Source: Trueperaceae bacterium (GTDB taxonomy: Bacteria; Deinococcota; Deinococci; Deinococcales; Trueperaceae). Taken from it: a DNA stretch of 7,414 bases. Both the position numbers and the translations under genes were made by a program. The notes beneath the pieces are model-generated. The model did no database searches. It was not told the origin of the DNA and worked only from the letters and a program-made list of their open reading frames with translations. The DNA is taken from assembly GCA_024636105.1 (NCBI GenBank), contig JAGXHO010000276.1, forward strand, positions 1 through 7,414, in the 5' to 3' direction. Shown here in pieces: positions 1-5,760 of the stretch; within the stretch, counting starts at the first letter, position 1, and the number at the start of each line of letters is the position of its first letter.

Positions 1-1757
1 AGCCCGGGCAAGGTGGCGGTGAGGGCGCCGTCGATCGACAGCGGTTGGTTGACGTCCACGACCGAGAACAGCGTCAACGAGACGCTCGTCGGGACCTCCT
101 GGAGGTCGGCGATCGGCAGGTCGAGCCACGGGATCGCGTAGCGCACGCTGCCGCCGACGAGCAGCCCCAGGTTGCTCGTCAGCACCTGGACCTCGGCCGA
201 GAGGGCGTGGGCGAGGCCGAACAGGTTGGACTCGGAGTACGCGACGCTCGCCGAGAACCCGGTCTCGGTGCTGTACTGCGCGCCCGGCTGGAGCAGACCG
301 GTCGAGTTCGCGCGGACGATCACCTCGACCGTGACCGCGCCCGGGGTATCGGTCGGCACGAGCAGGCGGTTCACGGGCGTCACGACGCCGAGCCGGGCCA
401 GCGACCGGAGGCCGTCGTCGATGCGGCGCAGGTCGACCAGCTCGCCCACGGGCGGCAGGTAGCGGGTGATCACGCGCTCGACGGTGCGCCCGGGCTCGCC
501 GTCGTAGACGATCTCGTAGCCCGCGATCGTCAGCTCCGTGATGCGTTGGACGTACGTGCCATCGAGGTAGTTGTAGGAGGGCGCGGACTCGATGACGACC
601 CCGATCGCCTCGTAGGCGGCGCGGATGCTGCGGAAGTCCTCGTCGGCGAGCGCCGACGTGAAGGTGTCGCCCTCGCGCAGCACGAACGCCGCTGCGAGCT
701 CCTCGTCGGAGAGGCGCGTGTTCCCCTCGATGACGAGGTCGCGCACCGGCCCCGCCGTATCGGGCGCACCGACCACGAAGCGGACGCGCACCGCGCCGGA
801 CGCCGTGGCCAGGGTCTCGATCCGGACGTCGGAGGAGCGCCCCTCGGCGAGGCGGCGGACGTCCTCCAGGAGCACGTCGTAGTTGAACAGATCGCCCACC
901 TTCAACGACAGGTCGGACGGATCCACCCCGACCGCGACCGTATCGAACGCCGCGATCCGGAGTTCGCGGAAGCGCACCGTGAGGACGCCGTTGACGAGCG
1001 TCGAGCGATCGAGGTCGACGCCGCTCTGGCGGAAGCCCGCGGCGGCGTAGCGGAGCGCGACCGCGTCCACCGCCTCGCGGTAGTCGGCGAAGTCGAAGGC
1101 GTCCTGCGACGCGACGCGGTCGAAGGTCCGACCGAGCGCCACCTCGTCGAGGACCGCGGAATCGTCGAAGACGACGCTTCGGAGCGAGGCCGATTCGTCG
1201 ATCGTGTAGACGACGCGCACGGGGGTGCGACCGGCCGCATCGGTGCCGGCGCTCGCGTCCGGAACGAGATCGAGGCGCACGCCCACGTCGAACGGCACCC
1301 CGACCGAGCGGTGGATCGCCTGCAGCGTCGCGCTCGCCTCGTCGGCGCGCAACACGTTCAGGATGCGCCCCGGATCGAGGAGGTGCTCGGCGACGATCGC
1401 GTCGCGCAGCTGAGGACCGTCCAGCAGGGTCCCGCCGACCACCTCGACCTCGGCGATCTGCGGGTTCTCGCGAACCCGGACGACGAGCACCGGCCCGGCG
1501 CCGCGGTCTTCGAGCGCCACCGAGACCTCGGCGAAGGTCCCCAGGGCGTAGACCCGGTTCCGTTCCGCCTCGAGGTCGACGCGCTCGGCTGCCGTGCCGC
1601 GACGAGCCGCGACGACCGTCCGGACGATGTCGGCGAACGCGGTGGTGCCGTCGACCCGCACCTCGATGAGCGGGCCGCGCACGGCAGGGGTGGATGCTTG
1701 CGCAGACACCGTGCCGCCGCACAGGACGACCACGGCGATGAGAAGAAGGGAACGCAT
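1..1757 (-). CDS. bamA: BamA/Omp85-family outer-membrane assembly protein, C-terminus cut by window edge
   Basis: The product is the core of the machinery that folds and inserts beta-barrel proteins into the outer membrane. The minus frame is open for 585 codons from an ATG at 1757 to the left edge, without a stop. Residues 1-19 form a type I signal peptide (Arg2, hydrophobic 4-12, cleavage after V-S-A at 17-19). POTRA-like repeats follow at about 30-97, 100-187, 190-266, 267-330 and 336-411, with a probable sixth at 414-483. The fifth has the typical VIEGNTRLSDEEL (342-354). From about 485 the sequence turns into alternating amphipathic barrel strands, including SESNLFG (508-514). Most of the 16-strand barrel is missing. 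The start is supported by the signal peptide and the TANNNT box seven bases upstream. No Shine-Dalgarno is visible. The family is secure. BamA rather than a TamA-like paralogue is favoured by the POTRA number, but the missing C-terminus prevents a full check. Confidence 0.9.
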   Translation of the reverse strand, partial: MRSLLLIAVVVLCGGTVSAQASTPAVRGPLIEVRVDGTTAFADIVRTVVAARRGTAAERVDLEAERNRVYALGTFAEVSVALEDRGAGPVLVVRVRENPQIAEVEVVGGTLLDGPQLRDAIVAEHLLDPGRILNVLRADEASATLQAIHRSVGVPFDVGVRLDLVPDASAGTDAAGRTPVRVVYTIDESASLRSVVFDDSAVLDEVALGRTFDRVASQDAFDFADYREAVDAVALRYAAAGFRQSGVDLDRSTLVNGVLTVRFRELRIAAFDTVAVGVDPSDLSLKVGDLFNYDVLLEDVRRLAEGRSSDVRIETLATASGAVRVRFVVGAPDTAGPVRDLVIEGNTRLSDEELAAAFVLREGDTFTSALADEDFRSIRAAYEAIGVVIESAPSYNYLDGTYVQRITELTIAGYEIVYDGEPGRTVERVITRYLPPVGELVDLRRIDDGLRSLARLGVVTPVNRLLVPTDTPGAVTVEVIVRANSTGLLQPGAQYSTETGFSASVAYSESNLFGLAHALSAEVQVLTSNLGLLVGGSVRYAIPWLDLPIADLQEVPTSVSLTLFSVVDVNQPLSIDGALTATLPG

Positions 1758-1764
1758 GGAGCCG

Positions 1765-1770
1765 AGTCTA
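1765..1770 (-). promoter_or_regulatory. Putative -10 box (TAGACT) of a leaderless bamA transcript
   Basis: TAGACT reads on the minus strand and ends 7 nt before the bamA ATG. It fits the TANNNT consensus of sigma-70-type -10 elements. At this distance transcription would begin at or next to the start codon, giving a leaderless mRNA. No ribosome-binding site and no convincing -35 box are seen. The rest of the 106-bp divergent gap holds only a short GC palindrome (GCGCG-A-CGCGC, 1810-1820), which is unremarkable at this base composition. Confidence 0.5.
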
Positions 1771-1848
1771 CCCGCGCGCACCGTGAGAAGCCCGCCCAAG
1801 TGCGGCCCGGCGCGACGCGCTTCCACCCGACCCGGCCGCTGCGGTGCT

Positions 1849-1857
1849 TGCTACGAT
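1849..1857 (+). promoter_or_regulatory. Putative extended -10 promoter (TGC-TACGAT) of the phosphorylase operon
   Basis: TACGAT at 1852-1857 is preceded by TGC, giving an extended -10 of TGN-TANNNT form. Exactly six bases separate it from the ATG at 1864, so the transcript probably starts at the A of the start codon. There is no Shine-Dalgarno before this ATG. Another ATG at 1856 overlaps the box but is out of frame. A good -35 is not visible, which an extended -10 would tolerate. Confidence 0.55.
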
Positions 1858-1863
1858 GCCGGC

Positions 1864-2763
1864 ATGACGTCCACAGCTGCCATCGATCCCACTCGGTCGC
1901 CCACCGGCCCCGGCGCCCACGTCGGCCCGGAGGCCGTGCGCTGGGCGCGTGCCGCCGCGGCGGCGCTGCGCGCTGCGCCGGGCCTCGACCCCGAGCTCGA
2001 GCGCCATGGTGCCGACGTGGCGCTCGTGCTCGGAAGCGGCCTCGGACCGCTCGCCGACGCGATCGAGGGGGCCGTCGCGGTGCCGTACGGCGACGTTCCC
2101 GGCATGCCGGCCTCGACGGCCCCCGGCCACGCCGGACGCTTCGTGCTCGGGCACCTCGACGGGCGTCGCGTCGTCGCCATGCAAGGGCGTCTCCATGCCT
2201 ACGAGGGCTACAGCGCGGCGACGTGCGCGTACCCGGTCCGCGTCATGCACGCGCTCGGCGCCGGGAGCCTGGTGGTCTCGAACGCCTGCGGTGGCCTCGA
2301 CCCTCACTGGGACGCCGGCGACCTCATGCTGCAGCTCGATTTCGTCAACCACACCTTCGACCACGCCCTCACCGGGCCGGCCGACGGCATCGGGCCACGC
2401 TTCCCCGTGACCTTCGACGCCTACGACACGGCATACCTCGAGGTCGCGCGCCGCGCCGCGCGCCGGCTCGACCTGACCCTGCGCGAAGGCGTCTACCTCG
2501 CCATCGCGGGCCCGGCGTACGCCACCCGGGCGGAGCTGCGGATGTTCCGCGCTTGGGGTGCGGACGCCATCGGCATGTCGACGGTCCACGAGGTCACCGT
2601 GGCCCGCTCGCTCGGCATGCGCGTCCTCGGCTTGTCCACCGTCACCGACCGCGCCGTACCCGACGGGGCGGAGCACGCCACCGGCGACGAAGTCCTCGCC
2701 ATGGCGGCGCAGGTCGGCGGCCGCTTCCAGGCGCTCGTCCGCGCCGTCCTCCCCGAGCTCTAG
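1864..2763 (+). CDS. punA: Purine nucleoside phosphorylase, trimeric (PNP/MTAP) family
   Basis: The product is a 299-residue cytoplasmic enzyme of purine salvage that cleaves purine (deoxy)nucleosides with phosphate to free base and ribose-1-phosphate. Family landmarks are in order: phosphate loop GSGLG (57-61), PGHAG (87-91), GRLHAYEGY (108-116), NACGG (140-144), GPAYATRAE (216-224) and GMSTVHEV (237-244). Length matches the trimeric class. Residues 1-40 are a low-complexity Ala/Pro-rich lead. The base pocket is unusual. The Glu that reads N1 of 6-oxopurines (Glu201 in human PNP, GPSFE) is Ala220. The Asn reading N7/O6 (human Asn243, ITNK) is Asp262. The ribose-contacting His257 aligns with Gly274. 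Asp at the second site is typical of methylthioadenosine phosphorylase, so adenosine or another 6-aminopurine nucleoside may be the substrate. The ATG at 1864 is chosen from the family start region and the promoter six bases upstream. It heads an operon with yggS and divIVA. Family certain; specificity inferred. Confidence 0.93.
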   Translation: MTSTAAIDPTRSPTGPGAHVGPEAVRWARAAAAALRAAPGLDPELERHGADVALVLGSGLGPLADAIEGAVAVPYGDVPGMPASTAPGHAGRFVLGHLDGRRVVAMQGRLHAYEGYSAATCAYPVRVMHALGAGSLVVSNACGGLDPHWDAGDLMLQLDFVNHTFDHALTGPADGIGPRFPVTFDAYDTAYLEVARRAARRLDLTLREGVYLAIAGPAYATRAELRMFRAWGADAIGMSTVHEVTVARSLGMRVLGLSTVTDRAVPDGAEHATGDEVLAMAAQVGGRFQALVRAVLPEL

Positions 2764-2766
2764 CCG

Positions 2767-3441
2767 GTGTTGGCCGACGTCCGCCGCCGCATCGAGAGCG
2801 CATGCTCGGCCGCCGGTCGCGACCCGTCCACCGTGACCCTCGTCGCGGTCACCAAGGGGCACGGGCCGGAGGAGGTCCGCCGTGCGCTCCTCGACCGCGG
2901 CCACCGCGACCTCGGCGAGAACCGGGTGCAGGAGTGGCAGGGCAAGGCCGAGGAGCTCGGTCCCGACGTCGCCTGGCACCTCGTCGGCCACCTACAGACG
3001 AACAAGGTGCGCTTCTGCACCCCCTTCGCGTTGATCCACTCGGTCGACTCGGAACGGCTCGCCGATGCCCTCGAGGCCGAGGGCGCGCGGCGGGGCCACG
3101 TCTTCCCGATCCTGCTGCAGGTCAACGTCGCCGGCGAGGCGCAGAAGTTCGGCGCCGCCCCGGCGGACGTCGCCGAGCTCTGCCGCCACCTGACGACGCT
3201 CGCCCACGTGCGTCTGGAGGGGTTGATGACGATCGCACCCTACGCCGACGACCCCGAGCGCGCCCGTCCGATGTTCCGGGCGCTGCGCGACCTCGCCGAC
3301 CGACACGCCTTCGGTCGCACGTCGATGGGCATGAGCGGCGACCTCGAGGTCGCCATCGAGGAAGGGGCCGCGTGGGTGCGGGTCGGGCGCGCGGCGTTCG
3401 AGCCGGCCGGCGTGCCGCCGGAGGAGCCTGCATGGACCTGA
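2767..3441 (+). CDS. yggS: YggS/YlmE/PLPBP family pyridoxal-phosphate-binding homeostasis protein
   Basis: The product (224 residues) is a single-domain PLP-binding protein with an alanine-racemase-like TIM barrel. It has no known catalytic activity and buffers vitamin B6 and amino/keto-acid pools. The PLP Schiff-base lysine is Lys30 in TLVAVTKG (24-31). The other family signatures are DLGENRVQE (48-56), WHLVGHLQTNK (70-80) and the phosphate-binding C-terminal MGMSGDLEVAI (187-197) followed by VRVGRAAF (204-211). Length is normal for the family. The start is GTG 2767, only 3 bp after the phosphorylase stop, so translation is probably coupled; TTG at 2770 is an alternative. Its last 10 bases overlap divIVA. 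In many Gram-positive bacteria the orthologue ylmE lies in the division cluster ylmD-ylmE-sepF-ylmG-ylmH-divIVA. The yggS-divIVA pairing here looks like a reduced version of that cluster. Confidence 0.95.
   Translation: MLADVRRRIESACSAAGRDPSTVTLVAVTKGHGPEEVRRALLDRGHRDLGENRVQEWQGKAEELGPDVAWHLVGHLQTNKVRFCTPFALIHSVDSERLADALEAEGARRGHVFPILLQVNVAGEAQKFGAAPADVAELCRHLTTLAHVRLEGLMTIAPYADDPERARPMFRALRDLADRHAFGRTSMGMSGDLEVAIEEGAAWVRVGRAAFEPAGVPPEEPAWT
3420..3426 (+). promoter_or_regulatory. Strong Shine-Dalgarno (GGAGGAG) for divIVA inside the yggS 3' end
   Basis: GGAGGAG ends five bases before the ATG at 3432 and lies within the last codons of yggS. It is the clearest ribosome-binding site in the window and fixes the divIVA start. 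It contrasts with the four transcription-unit heads, which have none. Confidence 0.75.
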
Positions 3442-3938
3442 CCCCGCTCGACATCGAGCACGCCACGTTCGAGAGCGCCGCGGTCGGGTACCGCAAGGGG
3501 AGCGTGCGCGCCTTCCTCGAGCGCGTCGCCCGTGGTCAAGAGGCGCTCCTGCGCGAGAACCGCGCCCTGCGCGACGACCTCGACGAACGGGCCGCCGAGA
3601 TCGACGACCTGCGCGAGGCCGAAGCCGAGCTCAAGCGCGCCGTGATCGCCGCGGAGCGGATCGGCACCGAGATGAAGGACCTCGCACGCCGCGAGGCGGA
3701 GCTCATCAAAGCGAGCGCGCGCGAAGACGCGCAGGCGGCGATCCGTCAGGCGCGCGACGAGGTCCGGGCGGCGGAATCCGAGTTGGCGCGCCTGGAGCGA
3801 AGCCAGGCGCTGGTGCGCGAGCAGCTCCGGGGGCAGTTGACGGCGTTCCTCCGCGCCCTCGACACGCTGCCGAGCGAACGCCGGGCACCACCGGTCGCCG
3901 CGATCGGCGACGAGGACCTCCCAGGCTCCAACGGCTGA
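3432..3938 (+). CDS. divIVA: DivIVA-family coiled-coil protein
   Basis: The product (168 residues) is a cytoplasmic coiled-coil scaffold. Relatives bind curved membrane at septa or poles and recruit division, growth or segregation proteins. The N-terminal lipid-binding domain is recognised by LTPLDIEH (3-10), F13, GY (19-20) and VRAFLERV (25-32), aligning without gaps to B. subtilis DivIVA. Residues about 33-145 are charged heptad-like coiled coil rich in Glu, Arg and Ala, including the common RREAELIKASARE (87-99). The last 20 or so residues are a Pro/Gly-rich tail. Anomaly: the membrane-inserting pair Phe17-Arg18 of the Bacillus protein is Ala17-Val18 here, and position 21 is Arg rather than Asp. 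Start ATG 3432 has a strong Shine-Dalgarno and overlaps yggS by 10 bp, so it is the last gene of the phosphorylase-yggS-divIVA operon. Family assignment is firm; its localisation and partners in this lineage are not known from sequence. Confidence 0.9.
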   Translation: MDLTPLDIEHATFESAAVGYRKGSVRAFLERVARGQEALLRENRALRDDLDERAAEIDDLREAEAELKRAVIAAERIGTEMKDLARREAELIKASAREDAQAAIRQARDEVRAAESELARLERSQALVREQLRGQLTAFLRALDTLPSERRAPPVAAIGDEDLPGSNG

Positions 3939-3948
3939 ACGGCGCGCC

Positions 3949-4380
3949 TCAGTCGCGGGTCGGCAACGACGCCAAGGCGGCCTCGAGCGTCGTCCAGGGG
4001 AGCGCGGCGCACTTCACGCGGGCCGGCAGCCGCCGGACCCCCTCGAGGATCCCCACCTCGCCGAGGTCGGCGTGAACGCCCTCACCGTGGACCATCGCCT
4101 TCACGTGACCCACGAGGGCGGACGCCTCGTCGCGGGTGCGCCCTTCGATGGCCTTGGCCATCAGCGCGGCCGACGCTTGCGAGATCGCGCACCCCTGACC
4201 GTCGAAGCGGGCGGCAACGATGCGGTCCCCGTCGACCCTCACGGTCAACCGCAGCTCGTCGCCGCAGGACGGGTTGATCCCCTCCTGGTCCGCGTCGGCC
4301 GGGTCGAGCACGCCGCGGTGGCGGGTGCTGCGCGACTGCTCGAGGATCGCCGTCTGGTAGAGCTGCGACAGCGCGCTCAC
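3949..4380 (-). CDS. sufU: SufU, zinc-dependent sulfurtransferase for Fe-S cluster assembly
   Basis: The product (143 residues) has an IscU-like fold and accepts persulfide sulfur from SufS, passing it to the SufBCD scaffold. Zinc/sulfur ligands are in family positions: Cys39 and Asp41 in NPSCGD (36-41), Cys64 in GQGCAIS (61-67) and Cys124 in ARVKCAALPW (120-129). About 20 residues between Cys64 and the C-terminal motif (VHGEGVHADLGEVGILEGVRR region) form the insertion that separates SufU from IscU, and the LPARVKCA.LPW motif is also SufU-type. The N-terminal LYQTAILEQSR is typical. It starts with GTG at 4380 in a GTGA overlap with the sufS stop (4377-4380), implying translational coupling. 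Its 3' end is 10 bp from the divIVA stop on the opposite strand. sufB, sufC and sufD are not in the window. Confidence 0.95.
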   Translation of the reverse strand: MSALSQLYQTAILEQSRSTRHRGVLDPADADQEGINPSCGDELRLTVRVDGDRIVAARFDGQGCAISQASAALMAKAIEGRTRDEASALVGHVKAMVHGEGVHADLGEVGILEGVRRLPARVKCAALPWTTLEAALASLPTRD

Positions 4381-5681
4381 GCGACCGGCTCCGACGCGCC
4401 CGCGAAGAAGTCGCGCACGCCGGCGACCGCGGCCACGAACGCGTCGACCTCGGCCCGGGTGGTGTAGAGCCAGAAGCTCGCGCGGGCCGTCGAGGCCACG
4501 CCGAGCGCCTTCATCAGCGGCTGGGCGCAGTGGTGGCCCGCGCGAACCGCGATGCCCTCGGCGTCCAAGAAGCTGGCGACGTCGTGCGGGTGGACGCCCA
4601 CGACGTTGAACGGCACGATGCCGCCGCGGTCAGGCCCGCGCGGCCCATAGGTCTCGACGCCATCCAGCGCGTCCAAGCCCGCGAGCGCGCGGGCGAGGAG
4701 CTCGCGGTCGTGGTCCCAGATGGCGTCGAGCCCCACGCCGTCGAGGTAGTCGAGCGCCGCGGCGAGCCCGATCGCCTCCGCGATCGCGGGCGTACCCGCT
4801 TCGAAGCGCATGGGGATGCCGGCGTACGTGCTGCCGTCGACCTCCACCTTGCGGATCATCTCGCCGCCGCCGAGGAACGGCGGCAGCGTCTCGAGCACGT
4901 TGGGGCGCATCCAGAGCGCCCCGATCCCGGTCGGGCCGCCCACCTTGTGGCCGGAGAACGCGTACGCGTCGACCCCCGCCGAGGCGACGTCGATCGCGAC
5001 GTGCGGCGCCGCTTGCGCACCGTCGACGACGAAGAGCGCGCCGACCGCGTGGGCGGCGTCGGCGATGCGGCGCAGTGGTTGGACGTACCCGAGGACGTTC
5101 GACACGTGGAAGGTCGCCACGATCTTGGTGCGCGGCCCGATCGCGGCCTCGAGGGCGTCGAGGTCGACGCGGCCATCGGCGCCGAGGCCGACGCCCTTCA
5201 CGACCACGCCTCGCTCCTGCGCCAGCAGGTGCCACGGCACCAGGTTGGCGTGGTGCTCGGCGACGGTGACGAGCACCTCGTCGCCGGGCTGCAACCGGCT
5301 GCGACCGTACGCGTGGGCGACGAGGTTGAGGGCCTCGGTGGCATTGCGCGTGAAGACGACGCCGCGCGGGTCGGGCGCCCCGAGGAAGCGTGCGACGCGC
5401 CCGCGGGCGGCCTCGTACCGGTCGGTCGCCTCGGCCGACAGCGTGTGGGCGCCCCGATGGACGTTCGCGTGGTGGTGGCGTCGGTAGTCGTCGACGGCCG
5501 CCATGACCGCTTCGGGCATCTGGCCGGAAGCGGCGCTGTCGAGGTACACGAGCGGGTGGTCGTTCACGCGCCGCTCGAGGATCGGGAAGTCGCGACGGAG
5601 TACGGCGATTCGGTCCTCGTCCAGCGCGACGCCGCGGACGGCGGTCGGGGCGCGGTGCGGTGCGTTCGGGTCGGCGTCCAT
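4377..5681 (-). CDS. sufS: SufS cysteine desulfurase (PLP-dependent, class V aminotransferase fold)
   Basis: The product (434 residues) removes sulfur from L-cysteine, forming alanine and an enzyme persulfide handed to SufU. Motifs: DFPILERRVNDHPLVYLDSAASGQ (31-54 region), HANVHRGAHTLS (71-82), TRNATEALNLVA (111-122), EHHANLVPW (142-150), cofactor Asp220 in VVDGAQ, PLP lysine Lys246 in SGHKVGGPTG, and catalytic Cys385 in VRAGHHCAQP. Everything needed for activity is present. The first 20 residues, up to about VAL, are a Pro/Ala-rich extension. The frame is open further upstream to 5867, but that stretch lies over the 5' part of recF. ATG 5681 is chosen because it follows an extended -10 box by five bases and the family homology starts soon after. 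sufS and sufU form a two-gene operon, divergent from recF. Partnering with SufU rather than SufE matches Gram-positive and Deinococcota SUF systems. Confidence 0.96.
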   Translation of the reverse strand: MDADPNAPHRAPTAVRGVALDEDRIAVLRRDFPILERRVNDHPLVYLDSAASGQMPEAVMAAVDDYRRHHHANVHRGAHTLSAEATDRYEAARGRVARFLGAPDPRGVVFTRNATEALNLVAHAYGRSRLQPGDEVLVTVAEHHANLVPWHLLAQERGVVVKGVGLGADGRVDLDALEAAIGPRTKIVATFHVSNVLGYVQPLRRIADAAHAVGALFVVDGAQAAPHVAIDVASAGVDAYAFSGHKVGGPTGIGALWMRPNVLETLPPFLGGGEMIRKVEVDGSTYAGIPMRFEAGTPAIAEAIGLAAALDYLDGVGLDAIWDHDRELLARALAGLDALDGVETYGPRGPDRGGIVPFNVVGVHPHDVASFLDAEGIAVRAGHHCAQPLMKALGVASTARASFWLYTTRAEVDAFVAAVAGVRDFFAGASEPVA

Positions 5682-5686
5682 ACCGC

Positions 5687-5695
5687 ACGCTAGCA
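5687..5695 (-). promoter_or_regulatory. Putative extended -10 promoter (TGC-TAGCGT) of sufSU
   Basis: On the minus strand TAGCGT (5692 to 5687) is preceded by TGC and followed after five bases by the sufS ATG. The match to TGN-TANNNT and the lack of a Shine-Dalgarno suggest a leaderless or nearly leaderless transcript. The -35 position would fall in the 15-bp inverted repeat at 5701-5715, where there is no good TTGACA match. Confidence 0.5.
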
Positions 5696-5700
5696 CGTCA

Positions 5701-5715
5701 TCGGAACCGTTCCGA
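5701..5715. repeat. Perfect 15-bp inverted repeat, candidate operator between sufS and recF
   Basis: TCGGAAC-C-GTTCCGA has two perfect 7-bp arms around a single central base. It lies in the 79-bp divergent region, 9 bp upstream of the sufS -10, so it covers the sufS -35 position. Its near edge is about 33 bp upstream of the recF -10. It does not fit the CGAAC-N4-GTTCG LexA box (wrong spacing), the SufR CAAC-N6-GTTG form or the Deinococcus radiation/desiccation motif, as I know them. Beside it, CCGGGT occurs twice with a 7-bp period (5728-5733, 5735-5740) near the recF -35 position. The bound regulator, if any, is unknown. Confidence 0.45.
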
Positions 5716-5748
5716 GTTCGGTGGACGCCGGGTACCGGGTCCCTCACG

Positions 5749-5754
5749 TACACT
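5749..5754 (+). promoter_or_regulatory. Putative -10 box (TACACT) of a leaderless recF transcript
   Basis: TACACT is separated from the recF GTG by exactly six bases, the same spacing as at the phosphorylase start. No Shine-Dalgarno precedes the GTG. A weak TTGACA-like sequence (TGGACG, 5722-5727) is 21 bp upstream, too far for a classic -35. Confidence 0.5.
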
Positions 5755-5760
5755 CGTCGC

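Noticed and set aside
1715..1725. Possible lipobox at Cys13 of the BamA signal peptide
   Set aside because: The residue before the Cys is Leu, not Gly/Ala/Ser, and a good type I site (V-S-A) follows at 17-19. BamA proteins are not lipoproteins.
1810..1820. Palindrome GCGCG-A-CGCGC between bamA and the phosphorylase
   Set aside because: It consists almost wholly of G and C with alternating CG steps, which arises easily by chance at this composition. No position relative to either -10 box makes it a convincing operator.
1768..2991. A 407-codon minus-strand frame over the phosphorylase and yggS
   Set aside because: It is the complement of two genes with intact family motifs and would also collide with the bamA promoter region.
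45..3938. A plus-strand frame open for about 1300 codons, over twice the length of any real gene here
   Set aside because: Its first 1.7 kb is antisense to the signal-peptide/POTRA coding frame of bamA, its middle runs out of frame through the phosphorylase and yggS, and only the part from 3432 is a gene (divIVA). It is Arg/Asp/Ala-rich with no domain, as expected where GC-rich codons leave few chance stops.
4530..5693. A 387-codon open frame antisense to sufS
   Set aside because: The sufS strand has every catalytic motif, and the antisense product is low-complexity Arg/Asp/Val with no recognisable family. It is a GC-rich shadow.
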